DNA from: JBKXSZ01 sp047017005
GTDB lineage: Bacteria > Bacillota > Clostridia > TANB77 > CAG-508
Length of the DNA stretch: 28,936 bases
Reading direction: 5' to 3'
Assembly (NCBI GenBank): GCA_047017005.1
Contig: JBKXSZ010000021.1
Location: 1-28,936 of the forward strand
Below, one piece after another: positions 15,666 through 23,375 of the stretch. Numbering within the stretch: position 1 is the first letter of the stretch; each line of letters opens with the position of its first letter. The position numbers and the translations under genes are program-made. Below the pieces are notes generated by a model. It was not told where the DNA came from. It saw only the letters and a program-made list of their open reading frames with translations, and ran no database searches.

Positions 15666-17537
15666 TTATTTGTTTTCATCTTTTTTATCGTCATCTTCCA
15701 CTTTATAGTCTGCATCATATACATTTCCATTATTTTCTGTATTTGCATTATTAGTTTCTGCTGCATTAGGGTCTACTCCGGTATTTGCTCCAGCATTTGG
15801 ATTTGCTTGGCTATATAGTTTTTCTGAAATTTGATAGAATACAGTTGTTAATTTTTCTGTTGCTTCTTTAATCTTGTCCGTATCTGTTCCTTCTAATGCT
15901 TTTTTTACGTTATCAATTTCTGTTTCTACTTTTGCCTTTTCTTCTCCGCTAATTTTGTCTCCTAAATCTTTTAATGTTTTTTCACTGTTATATACTAAGC
16001 TTTCTGCATTATTTCTAGCTTCGATTTCTTCTTTCTTCTTTTTGTCTTCGTTTGCATGTGCTTCTGCATCTTTTACAGCTTTTTCAATATCTTCATCTGT
16101 TAAATTGGTAGATGCTGTAATGGATACTTTTTGCTCATTTCCTGTTGCCATATCTTTAGCAGATACATGTACGATACCATTTGCATCAATGTCAAAAGTA
16201 ACTTCTATTTGTGGTACTCCTCTTGGTGCTGCTGGAATTCCCGTTAATTGGAATCTTCCTAATGTTTTATTGTATGCTGCCATTTCTCTTTCTCCTTGAA
16301 GTACGTGTACTTCAACGCTTGTTTGGCCATCTGCTGCTGTTGAGAATACTTGTGATTTTTTAGTTGGGATTGTTGTATTTCTTTCAATTAATTTAGTAAA
16401 TACTCCACCATAAGTTTCAATACCAAGTGATAATGGTGTTACATCTAATAGTACTAAATCTTTAACATCTCCAGAAAGTACACCACCTTGAATTGCAGCT
16501 CCAATAGCAACACATTCATCAGGGTTAATTCCTTTATCTGGTTCTTTTCCTGTAATTCTCTTAACAGCTTCTTGAACTGCTGGAACTCTAGTAGAACCTC
16601 CGACTAATAGTACTTTATGAATATCGTTTGCAGAAAGTCCAGCATCTTTAAGTGCTTGGTTAACAGGTCCTGCAGTTGCTTCTACTAAATCGTGAATTAA
16701 TTCTTCAAATTTAGCTCTTGTTAAGTTTACGTCTAAGTGTTTTGGTCCAGTGCTATCAGCTGTAATAAATGGTAAGTTAATGTTTGTTTGCTGTACTCCA
16801 GATAGTTCTATTTTTGCTTTTTCTGCAGCTTCTTTTAATCTTTGCATTGCCATTTTGTCAGATGTTAAATCAATTCCATTTGACTTTTTGAATTCTGCTA
16901 CTAGGTAATCAATAATCTTTTGGTCAAAGTCATCTCCACCTAAGTGTGTATTACCACTAGTTGAAAGTACTTCAAATACTCCATCGCCGATATCAAGAAT
17001 AGATACATCGAATGTTCCTCCACCTAAGTCATAAATCATAATTTTTTGGTCTTGGTCTTCTTTGTCTTCTCCATAAGCAAGTGCTGCAGCTGTTGGCTCA
17101 TTAATAATTCTTAATACTTCTAGACCCGCAATTTTACCTGCATCTTTTGTTGCTTGTCTTTGTGAATCACTAAAGTATGCTGGAACGGTAATAACAGCTT
17201 GAGAAACAGTAGTTCCTAAATAGTTTTCTGCATCTGCTTTTAATTTTTGAAGAATCATTGCTGAAATCTCTTGTGGTGTGAATTCATCTCCTTCAATATT
17301 TACTTTCTTATTTGTTCCCATATCTCTTTTAATAGAGATAACTGTATTTTCAGGGTTTGTAACTGCTTGACGTTTTGCAATTTGTCCAACTAGTCTTTCA
17401 CCATTTTTTGAAAATGCAACAACAGATGGTGTTGTTCTATTTCCTTCTGAATTTGGTATAACGACTGGTTCTCCTCCTTCCATGACAGATACACATGAGT
17501 TTGTAGTTCCTAAGTCAATTCCTATAATTTTTCCCAT
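15666..17537 (-). CDS. dnaK: Chaperone protein DnaK (Hsp70)
   Basis: 623 residues. The nucleotide-binding domain opens with GKIIGIDLGTTNSCVSVMEG and contains IINEPTAAALAYG, DLGGGTFDVSIL and VLLVGGSTRVPAVQEAV. The linker DVTPLSLGIETYGG leads to the substrate-binding domain and helical lid. The tail is Asn/Asp/Lys-rich (DADYKVEDDDKKDENK) instead of the common EEV-type ending. It is ATP-dependent and works with DnaJ and GrpE. The ATG at 17537 has AGGGGA at a good distance, favoured over the in-frame TTG two codons earlier. A 142-base gap separates it from grpE and may hold an internal promoter, though none is clear. Confidence 0.98.
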   Translation of the reverse strand: MGKIIGIDLGTTNSCVSVMEGGEPVVIPNSEGNRTTPSVVAFSKNGERLVGQIAKRQAVTNPENTVISIKRDMGTNKKVNIEGDEFTPQEISAMILQKLKADAENYLGTTVSQAVITVPAYFSDSQRQATKDAGKIAGLEVLRIINEPTAAALAYGEDKEDQDQKIMIYDLGGGTFDVSILDIGDGVFEVLSTSGNTHLGGDDFDQKIIDYLVAEFKKSNGIDLTSDKMAMQRLKEAAEKAKIELSGVQQTNINLPFITADSTGPKHLDVNLTRAKFEELIHDLVEATAGPVNQALKDAGLSANDIHKVLLVGGSTRVPAVQEAVKRITGKEPDKGINPDECVAIGAAIQGGVLSGDVKDLVLLDVTPLSLGIETYGGVFTKLIERNTTIPTKKSQVFSTAADGQTSVEVHVLQGEREMAAYNKTLGRFQLTGIPAAPRGVPQIEVTFDIDANGIVHVSAKDMATGNEQKVSITASTNLTDEDIEKAVKDAEAHANEDKKKKEEIEARNNAESLVYNSEKTLKDLGDKISGEEKAKVETEIDNVKKALEGTDTDKIKEATEKLTTVFYQISEKLYSQANPNAGANTGVDPNAAETNNANTENNGNVYDADYKVEDDDKKDENK

Positions 17538-17679
17538 AATCAATTCCCCTAAAATTTGATTTCTATTTTAATTTAATTATTTAACTTTTTTCATTTGTTT
17601 TCTTATGTAAAATAATTTATTTTCGCATTACCTTTTTAAACTTTACTTCTATTCATATTAGAAAAGATAATGGATAAAT

Positions 17680-18207
17680 CTAATTTGCGACTACTACCAT
17701 TGCATGGCGTATTACTTTGTTTCCTATTTTATATCCTTTACGGAATACTTCTTTTATTTCTTTTTCCCCTAAATTCTCATCTTCTATACTACTTACTGCT
17801 TCGTGAACCTCTGGGTCAAAAGTAACACCTGTTGCTTCAATTTCTTCTACTCCTAGATTTTTTAGTACGTCTTGATATTGTTTTAATACCATTTCAACAC
17901 CTTGTTTATATGCCTCGTCTTGTGAAGTCGCTGTTGCAGCCTTTTCTAAATTATCTAATACTGGAAGTATTGCACTTACTACATCTCCTAGAATAGATTG
18001 ATACATCCCTTCTCTTTCTTTTATACTTCTTTTTTTATAGTTTTCAAATTCTGCTAATATTCTTTTATATCGGTCTGTTATTTCATCTATTTCTTCTTGT
18101 TTTTGTTGTAATGTTGTTTTTGATTCTTCTGTTTTCAAATCTTCTTGTGTTTGTTCTTTCTTTTCCTCTTTTGGCTCTTTTGCCATTTTTTCTTTATTTT
18201 CCTCCAC
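17680..18207 (-). CDS. grpE: Nucleotide exchange factor GrpE
   Basis: 175 residues. The N-terminal third is an acidic/basic, Glu- and Lys-rich coiled region. A long helix with YKRILAEFENYKKRS follows, and the C-terminal beta domain has GVEEIEATGVTFDPEVHEAVSS and EVFRKGYKIGNKVIRHAMVVV, the GrpE signature. It releases ADP from DnaK and acts as a thermosensor. It lies 46 bases after hrcA and before dnaK. Confidence 0.96.
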   Translation of the reverse strand: MEENKEKMAKEPKEEKKEQTQEDLKTEESKTTLQQKQEEIDEITDRYKRILAEFENYKKRSIKEREGMYQSILGDVVSAILPVLDNLEKAATATSQDEAYKQGVEMVLKQYQDVLKNLGVEEIEATGVTFDPEVHEAVSSIEDENLGEKEIKEVFRKGYKIGNKVIRHAMVVVAN

Positions 18208-18253
18208 TTTCTAACCTTCTTTCTTTATTATTTATTTTAATATTTTTGCTTTT

Positions 18254-19277
18254 TTAAAATTTGCTATTTTCTAATCCTTCATTTAACTTTTTGTTGATAT
18301 ATTTCATAACAGAGATTACTTTTGAATAATCCATTCTCGTTGGCCCTATAATGCCAATTGTTCCTAAATCCTTATTTCCAATAGAATGTTTAAAAGTAAC
18401 AACACTAAAATCTCTTAATTCCTTTTGTCCATTTTCATCACCGGATAGTGATATGAATATCTTTAGCAAATCCATTATTTAAAAGGTCTTTTACAAGTTC
18501 TTTCGTATCTAATACATTAATAAAGTTTCTAGCAACTTCCAAGCTTTTAAATTCTGGTAAGTCAAAAGCTCTATTTGCTCCTTCTAAATAAACATTTTCT
18601 TCTTCATGAATTACCCTATTAATCTGTTCCATAACTGGTTTAATAACATCTAAGCTATAGTTCATTTCGGAGAAGATAAATTCTTCTAATGGCTTATCAA
18701 TTCTATCTAGCGGTTTTCCTTTTAGCTTGTTATTAAAGATATAGTTTAAAGTTTCTACTTGTTGTTCTGTAATATCTTTATCAAATTTAATAATGGTTTC
18801 TTTAATAATTCCACTATCGGTTAAAATAACTGCCATTAACATACGAGAACCTAATAGAACAAATTTAATTTCTTCAATGTTTTGCATACTTGTACTCGGT
18901 CCAATTGCTACTGTTGTATAGTGTGTTATTTCCGATATCGTACTAGTTGCAATTTTCGTTAAATCTTCTATTTCATTTACTTTTGTTGCTAATTTGGATT
19001 GAATGTATTTAATTTCTTCTAATGAGATATCATCATCTTTTACCAGTTCATCTACATAATAGCGATATCCTTTCGCAGATGGTACTCTTCCACTAGATGT
19101 ATGTGGTTTATCTAGGTACCCTATTTTTTCTAGTTCTGCCATATCGTTTCGAATAGTAGCACTACTACATGCTAATCCATGGTTTTGCGTAAGTAATGCA
19201 GAACTTACTGGTTCTGCTGTACTAATATATTCTTCAATAATTGCTTGTAATACTTTCTTCTTCCTTTCGTTTAACAT
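18254..19277 (-). CDS. hrcA: Heat-shock repressor HrcA, reading frame broken at a CGG codon
   Basis: HrcA binds CIRCE and represses the chaperone operon, with activity tuned by GroEL. The N-terminal winged helix is clear: LNERKKKVLQAIIEEYISTAEPVSS, with LACSSATIRNDMAELEKIGYL as recognition helix. The GAF-like effector domain follows. The frame reads to ...KDIHITI and then CGG (18441-18443) followed at once by TGA (18438-18440). The expected GDENGQKELRDFSVVTF and GTIGIIGPTRMDYSKVI continue in the +1 frame to 18254. Skipping a single base at CGG restores a full-length protein of about 340 residues that is well conserved on both sides of the break. Two CIRCE-like sites upstream show that the repressor should be functional. 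A sequencing insertion or a +1 recoding event are the alternatives. Confidence 0.9.
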
Positions 19278-19290
19278 ATTATCACCTCTA

Positions 19291-19317
19291 TTAGCACTTT
19301 TATACCTCGAGTGCTAA
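19291..19317 (-). promoter_or_regulatory. CIRCE operator (downstream copy)
   Basis: TTAGCACTT-N9-GAGTGCTAA, one mismatch from the CIRCE consensus TTAGCACTC-N9-GAGTGCTAA. It lies 13 bases ahead of the hrcA start codon, between the transcription start and the ribosome binding site, where HrcA binding blocks transcription. Confidence 0.95.
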
Positions 19318-19326
19318 ATCATGTAT

Positions 19327-19355
19327 ATATTATATCCAAAATTAGCACTTGTCAA
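19327..19355 (-). promoter_or_regulatory. Sigma-A promoter of the hrcA operon
   Basis: Minus-strand TTGACA (19350-19355) and TAATAT (19327-19332) with a 17-base spacer; a TATAAT two bases nearer gives a 15-base spacer. The -35 box lies inside the second CIRCE-like repeat and the first CIRCE lies just downstream. Confidence 0.8.
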
Positions 19356-19368
19356 TACAAATTGCTAA
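19342..19368 (-). promoter_or_regulatory. Second, degenerate CIRCE-like repeat over the -35 box
   Basis: TTAGCACTT-N9-AATTGCTAA keeps one arm with a single mismatch, and the other arm differs from GAGTGCTAA at its first three positions only in part. It overlaps the -35 hexamer, so HrcA bound here would block polymerase directly. Confidence 0.65.
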
Positions 19369-19413
19369 AAATATTTGTGAAATGTTTGTGAACAAAAGCA
19401 ACAAATATTATTC

Positions 19414-19442
19414 AAAAAAAGCCCAAACCAATAAGGTCTGAG
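19414..19442 (-). terminator. Intrinsic terminator after hemW
   Basis: On the minus strand CTCAGACC-TTATT-GGTTTGGG forms an eight-pair stem with two G-T pairs, followed by CTTTTTTT. It ends the prmC-whiA-hemW transcript before the hrcA promoter. Confidence 0.8.
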
Positions 19443-19534
19443 ATTTTTTCTTGTTTATGCAAAACTAATACCTCTATTTTATGAAACTTATTACTATTCA
19501 ATTTATATTCTATATTATATAGTATTTATATCTT

Positions 19535-20686
19535 TTATACAAATTCTTCCCAAACTATATTGGCTAAATTCAATCCCTTAGGTGTCAGTTTTATTTGGTC
19601 TAGTTCAACAGTAATCAGGTTTTCTTCTACTAATCTATTTAATTCTTTTCGAAAAAGAAAAAGAGGATTTTGTACGAATTTTTCTTTAAATTTTGAAATA
19701 CTAACTCCCTCTATTTTTCTCAAGCCCAACAACATATATTCTTTCCTTTTGTCTTCTTCTGTTTGTGTCTCATGTAAGATTCTATTTTTAGTTAATTTTC
19801 CAAGCTCTATATTCTTCATATATTCTTCTATATCCTCTGTATTGGAATATCTAGTATTTTCTAAATAGGAATGAGCTGCTAATCCGAACCCTAAATATTC
19901 TTTTTGATTCCAGCAGGCAAGATTATGCTTGGATTCTTTTCCTTGTTTTGCAAAATTGGATATTTCATACTGTCTATATCCCGCTTTCTCTAGCTTCTCT
20001 TTTACTTTCCAGTACATGTCCCTTTCCATCTCTTCTGTTGGCAACTCTAATTCATTTTTTAAATATTGTTCATACAGCTTTGTTCCTTCTTCTAAAATAA
20101 GACTATATACAGAAATATGCTCTGGATTTAATTTTATTACTCTTTCTATACTTTCTTCTACATTTTTCATATTTTGATTTGGTAAGCCTATCATTAAGTC
20201 TACATTTATATTTGAAAATCCAAGCTTTCTTGCTAATTTATAGTTTTCTAAAAACTGTTCATAAGTATGAATCCTGCCAATCTGTTTTAGCAAATTGTCT
20301 TGAGTTGTTTGCAATCCTATACTAATTCGATTAATTCCTGATTCTTTATAGATTCTTAATTTTTCTTCTGATATTGTTCCTGGGTTCATTTCTATTGTAA
20401 ATTCTGCATCATTTTCTATTCTGTATACTTGTTTTATTTCTTCTAAAATTTGTTTTATTGCATTTGCTTCTATATAAGAAGGAGTTCCCCCTCCCACATA
20501 GACAGTAGAGGCCTGACATTCTTCTTGCAAATTTTGAAGTTCTATTTTACGTTCCTTTATTTCTTTTATTAGAGCTTGTATATATTGCTCTTGTATACTT
20601 TTGTCCTTTGGAAAAGAAACAAAATCACAATAGGAACATTTCTGTTTGCAGAAAGGAATATGAATATATATTCCAATTTTTCTCAT
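19535..20686 (-). CDS. hemW: HemW-type radical SAM protein (heme chaperone / CPO-like)
   Basis: 383 residues. The radical-SAM cluster motif is IPFCKQKCSYCDF near the N-terminus (Cys-x3-Cys-x2-Cys). YVGGGTPSYI and FTIEMNPGTI lie in the TIM-barrel part, and the C-terminal HemN-type domain has YEISNFAKQGKESKHNLACW. Family members were long annotated as oxygen-independent coproporphyrinogen oxidase. HemW proteins lack the extra Cys typical of true HemN (CxxxCxxCxC); here the motif is followed by Asp, not Cys, so HemW is favoured. It is last in the prmC-whiA-hemW operon, 11 bases after whiA. Confidence 0.9.
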   Translation of the reverse strand: MRKIGIYIHIPFCKQKCSYCDFVSFPKDKSIQEQYIQALIKEIKERKIELQNLQEECQASTVYVGGGTPSYIEANAIKQILEEIKQVYRIENDAEFTIEMNPGTISEEKLRIYKESGINRISIGLQTTQDNLLKQIGRIHTYEQFLENYKLARKLGFSNINVDLMIGLPNQNMKNVEESIERVIKLNPEHISVYSLILEEGTKLYEQYLKNELELPTEEMERDMYWKVKEKLEKAGYRQYEISNFAKQGKESKHNLACWNQKEYLGFGLAAHSYLENTRYSNTEDIEEYMKNIELGKLTKNRILHETQTEEDKRKEYMLLGLRKIEGVSISKFKEKFVQNPLFLFRKELNRLVEENLITVELDQIKLTPKGLNLANIVWEEFV

Positions 20687-20697
20687 TTTATTTTCTC

Positions 20698-21597
20698 CTA
20701 TCTGTTTCGAATTTCTTCTGCTCGTTCATGAATCTTTTTTAATCGATGATTCACTCCGGATTTTCCAATTGGCACTTGTAATAACAGACCTAATTCCACT
20801 AAACTAGCATCCGGATTCTCTATTCTTACATTTGCTATTTCTTTTAAAGTATCTGGTAAATTTTCAAATTGCTTTGCTCTTTTTAATAACTTGATATCTT
20901 CTATTTGACTTAATCCTGCTTGAATAGTTTTATTCAAATTAGCAGTCTCACAATTTACTAGTCGATTAATATTATTTCTTGTATCTCTTAATACTCGTAT
21001 TTCCTCATATTTTAAAACAGAACTACTTGCGCCCATCAAAGCTAATAATTTTGAAATCTCTTCACCATCTTTTACGTATAAAGAAGTATCATATTTTCTT
21101 TGTAACTGCTTTACTTTTATTTGAAAGTTTTTTAGTAATTCTTTTATTACCCTTGCATTTTGATTTGTACTAAATAGCATCTCCAAATGATATGTTTTGT
21201 TTGGGTCATTAAACGACCCAGAGCCCATAAAAGCTCCTCTTACCATAGCTTTTTCGTTTTCTTCTTCCCTCTGAATATCAATGTTTTGAATTTCATTCGA
21301 TTTAATACTAATGTTTTTTCCCTTTATTTCTAGCTCTTCTAATAAAGTCTTTTTAGGGAAAGTAATTTTATAGCTTTTTCCTTGCATTGTAATATGATAG
21401 TTGATATTTAAATTATTTAATAGTTTATTAAATCGATTAATGTTATATTCATTTTCTGTTGTATATTGCACATTTCCCTTTTCTATTTTTGAATTACTAC
21501 TTATTAAATAGCCAATTGTCTCATATTTTACTTGTTCCTTTTTGTTTAAGTTTGCTATTTTACTTAATTCTTCTTTTACTTCACTTGAAAAAGACAT
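20698..21597 (-). CDS. whiA: WhiA, sporulation/cell-division regulator
   Basis: 299 residues. The N-terminal part is a degenerate LAGLIDADG homing-endonuclease-like fold (SFSSEVKEELSKI, RGAFMGSGSFNDPNKTYHLE). The C-terminal helix-turn-helix has LKEIANVRIENPDASLVELG and SGVNHRLKKIHERAEEI. WhiA binds DNA and affects cell division and chromosome segregation in Bacillus and sporulation in Streptomyces. It usually sits with rapZ and the gluconeogenesis factor; here it sits between prmC and hemW. The distances on both sides (8 and 11 bases) indicate one transcript. Confidence 0.94.
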   Translation of the reverse strand: MSFSSEVKEELSKIANLNKKEQVKYETIGYLISSNSKIEKGNVQYTTENEYNINRFNKLLNNLNINYHITMQGKSYKITFPKKTLLEELEIKGKNISIKSNEIQNIDIQREEENEKAMVRGAFMGSGSFNDPNKTYHLEMLFSTNQNARVIKELLKNFQIKVKQLQRKYDTSLYVKDGEEISKLLALMGASSSVLKYEEIRVLRDTRNNINRLVNCETANLNKTIQAGLSQIEDIKLLKRAKQFENLPDTLKEIANVRIENPDASLVELGLLLQVPIGKSGVNHRLKKIHERAEEIRNR

Positions 21598-21605
21598 CTT
21601 TCCAC

Positions 21606-22454
21606 CTACTTCTTACTTGCTACTACAACTCTATCATTTCCACACATATCTTGTTTGGTATATATGTTGGTATATTCCCCATTTTCATATAATAGTTCTT
21701 CTACTTTTTCTTTTTGGTCATACCCAATTTCTAAGCACAGATATCCACTTTTGTATAAATGTTTTGCTGCTTCTTTAATAATACTTCGATAAAAATTCAA
21801 GCCATCCTTTCCACCGTCTAATGCTGAAATTGGTTCTGATTGTACTTCCTTATCTAATGTTTTTATCTCTTGTGTTGAAATATATGGTGGATTAGACACG
21901 ATAATATCAAATTTGTAATTTGGCATATTATGAAACAAATCTGATTCAATGAATTCAATCTTGTCTTCTGAAATATTATTTTTTTCACTGTTCTTTATTG
22001 CTACTTCAATTGCTTCTTCTTTTGTATCAGATGCATATACATAACAATTTTCAATATATTTAGCAAGGGATACCGCAATAGCGCCACTGCCAGTTCCTAA
22101 ATCTAATATTTTACAAGACTCCATCTTTTCCGCAAGTTGTATTACTTCTTCTACTAATATTTCAGTATCTGGTCTTGGTATTAAAACTCTTTCATCTACA
22201 TAAAAGTCTAGTTTCATGAATTCTTGATGTCTCGTAATATATTGTACCGGCATTCCTTTTGCTACCTTTTCTATAAACTCTAAATAAGTTTGCTTCGTTT
22301 TTTCACTTACTTCTTGTGTATCATAAATAAGAAGGTATTCCTTTGGTTTGTTTAATACCTTTTGAAGAATCAATTTAGATTTTAAAATAGGAGAAGTAAT
22401 ATTATACTCTTTCAGTTCGTATACCCCTTTATTTAATAGTTCTTTTATTGTCAT
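21606..22454 (-). CDS. prmC: Release factor glutamine methyltransferase PrmC
   Basis: 282 residues, normal for the family. The N-terminal helical domain recognises the release factor. The Rossmann methyltransferase domain has ILDLGTGSGAIAVSLA for S-adenosylmethionine and the catalytic VSNPPYIS. It methylates the Gln of the GGQ motif in release factors RF1 and RF2. The start at 22454 has AAGGAGGGGAAG upstream. It is first of the prmC-whiA-hemW unit, under the promoter at 22497-22525. Confidence 0.96.
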   Translation of the reverse strand: MTIKELLNKGVYELKEYNITSPILKSKLILQKVLNKPKEYLLIYDTQEVSEKTKQTYLEFIEKVAKGMPVQYITRHQEFMKLDFYVDERVLIPRPDTEILVEEVIQLAEKMESCKILDLGTGSGAIAVSLAKYIENCYVYASDTKEEAIEVAIKNSEKNNISEDKIEFIESDLFHNMPNYKFDIIVSNPPYISTQEIKTLDKEVQSEPISALDGGKDGLNFYRSIIKEAAKHLYKSGYLCLEIGYDQKEKVEELLYENGEYTNIYTKQDMCGNDRVVVASKK

Positions 22455-22496
22455 CCTCTTCCCCTCCTTGTATCTATTTTTCTTTTTTCTTCTACT

Positions 22497-22525
22497 ATTC
22501 TAGCATTATACGAAAAAAAGTGCAA
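22497..22525 (-). promoter_or_regulatory. Promoter of prmC operon, -35 inside a terminator
   Basis: Minus-strand TTGCAC (22520-22525) and TAGAAT (22497-22502) with a 17-base spacer. The -35 hexamer is the closing arm of the terminator hairpin at 22513-22546, so one transcript ends where the next begins. Confidence 0.6.
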
Positions 22526-22546
22526 TAAGTATTCTTATTGCACTTT
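22513..22546 (-). terminator. Intrinsic terminator after the relic region
   Basis: A perfect 13-bp stem AAAGTGCAATAAG (22517-22529) with 22534-22546 and a four-base loop, followed on the minus strand by a T run (22513-22519). It lies past the stop of the relic lectin-like gene end. Confidence 0.9.
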
Positions 22547-22592
22547 CTATACCTCTGATACTATAATTTTCTCTAATTTTCTCTTTTTCCAT

Positions 22593-22697
22593 TTATTGTC
22601 CAATTATCACCACACGGAAACCAAAAAAAACAATTGCTACTACTAGTCTGGCGTCCAAAGGCACAAACTCCTGCACTACTGCTATTCCAATTTCCAC
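22593..22697 (-). pseudogene. Relic of a C-lectin/FGE-like variable domain (C-terminal end only)
   Basis: Read on the minus strand the region gives GNWNSSSAGVCAFGRQTSS, then SNCFF and, after skipping one T in a run of eight (22623-22630), GFRVVIIGQ and a stop at 22593. It aligns with the last 35 residues of the 2290-3954 protein: constant positions (W-N, S-S-A-G-V-C-A-F, R, S-N, G-F-R) are kept. Differences fall on the residues that vary in such domains (H versus G, TGGT versus QTSSS, YDY versus CFF). Upstream the frame meets a stop within a few codons, so only the end of the gene survives. It retains a terminator downstream. Nothing suggests expression as protein. Confidence 0.75.
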
Positions 22698-22726
22698 TAA
22701 ATTATTTCTTGGTACTATTCATCTTC

Positions 22727-22819
22727 CTAATGTGGGTTCATTCTTTCTTCTTCATCACCAAAATCTCCTACTCCTATATTCCATTCTTGAGTATATGGAC
22801 TTAAATATACTCTGAGCAT
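22727..22819 (-). pseudogene. Relic N-terminus of an N-acetylmuramoyl-L-alanine amidase-like protein
   Basis: A 30-codon frame reads MLRVYLSPYTQEWNIGVG and then DFGDEEERMN before a stop. The pattern (I/V)YLSPSTQE-x-N-x-GV-x-x-(Y/F)G-x-EE-x-x-MN is how many clostridial Amidase_3 wall hydrolases begin, with the first metal-site Glu region in EEERMN. The rest of the enzyme is gone. Some 30 bases further the lectin-domain relic begins. The two may once have been one gene with an internal deletion, or two neighbouring genes. Recognition rests on my recall of the family start. Confidence 0.55.
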
Positions 22820-22877
22820 TTCTATTTTCCTATTATTTTTTATATATAATATAATAGGATAGGATACAATTTTACTC

Positions 22878-22904
22878 AAAAAAAGACTAGTAGTACTTAC
22901 TAGT
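22878..22904 (-). terminator. Terminator after the 6S RNA
   Basis: A 7-bp perfect stem ACTAGTA with TACTAGT (22886-22892, 22898-22904) and a five-base loop, followed on the minus strand by CTTTTTTT. It sits 17 bases past the inferred mature 3' end of the RNA. Confidence 0.75.
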
Positions 22905-22921
22905 TTAAAATTATATACTAA

Positions 22922-23113
22922 AACTCCCCGCAATTAGCCGTTTAGTGATAGAAATTTTATAGGACCTGTTCTAAACAGGTGGGTGCCTTCCTGAATATTT
23001 CTGGGTTTCTCACTAGAAAGATGTGAGCCTACACGCCGTATTCAGAGATTCACGGCTCCCTTACTATATGTGTTGGTTCTAAAATTTCAGTCTGACGCAC
23101 TACGCAGGGAAAA
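22922..23113 (-). ncRNA. ssrS: 6S RNA, probable
   Basis: About 190 bases, the size of 6S RNA, which mimics an open promoter and binds sigma-A holoenzyme. The 5' end reads TTTCCCTGCGTAGTGCGTCA and the 3' end CGGCTAATTGCGGGGA, which together give the G/C-rich closing stem. Inside it GAAATTTTA (about 23082-23090) pairs perfectly with TAAAATTTC (about 22951-22959). GGCACCCACCTG followed by the hairpin ACCTGTTTAGAACAGGT is the typical 3' hairpin next to the central bubble. An apical stem GAGCC...GGCTC encloses CCGT...ACGG. A promoter lies upstream and a terminator downstream. The local GC content is well above the surroundings. Identification is by recalled consensus and folding by eye. Confidence 0.78.
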
Positions 23114-23140
23114 TGAATATCTATTTCTTATTTCTTATTT

Positions 23141-23170
23141 ATCTTATCATAGAAAATTGTCTTTTTTCAA
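23141..23170 (-). promoter_or_regulatory. Promoter of the 6S RNA
   Basis: Minus-strand TTGAAA (23165-23170) and TAAGAT (23141-23146) with an 18-base spacer. Transcription would begin roughly 20 bases before the mature 5' end, implying a processed precursor. Confidence 0.6.
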
Positions 23171-23342
23171 GTATAATTTTAGGTCTTAATTCTAGATTTA
23201 AAGCTCTTCTGGTTTTGTTTTCTTCTTTTTTCTTATTTTCTTCTCTTCTAATCTCTGTTTTTTAGTATTTGTTATTTTTTAAAATTTATGATATATTGAA
23301 ATTACTTTATATATATTATAATTATTATCTAGATACATAAGG

Positions 23343-23373
23343 AAATAGAAGCTTTTCGAAGCTTCTATTTTTT
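23343..23373. terminator. Hairpin with TTCG loop after the deacetylase gene
   Basis: A perfect 12-bp stem AAATAGAAGCTT with AAGCTTCTATTT, closed by the stable tetraloop TTCG, starts directly past the deacetylase stop. The longer T-run is on the plus side (TTTTTT to 23373); on the minus side only TTTCC follows, so it may act in both directions. Confidence 0.75.
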
Positions 23374-23375
23374 AC

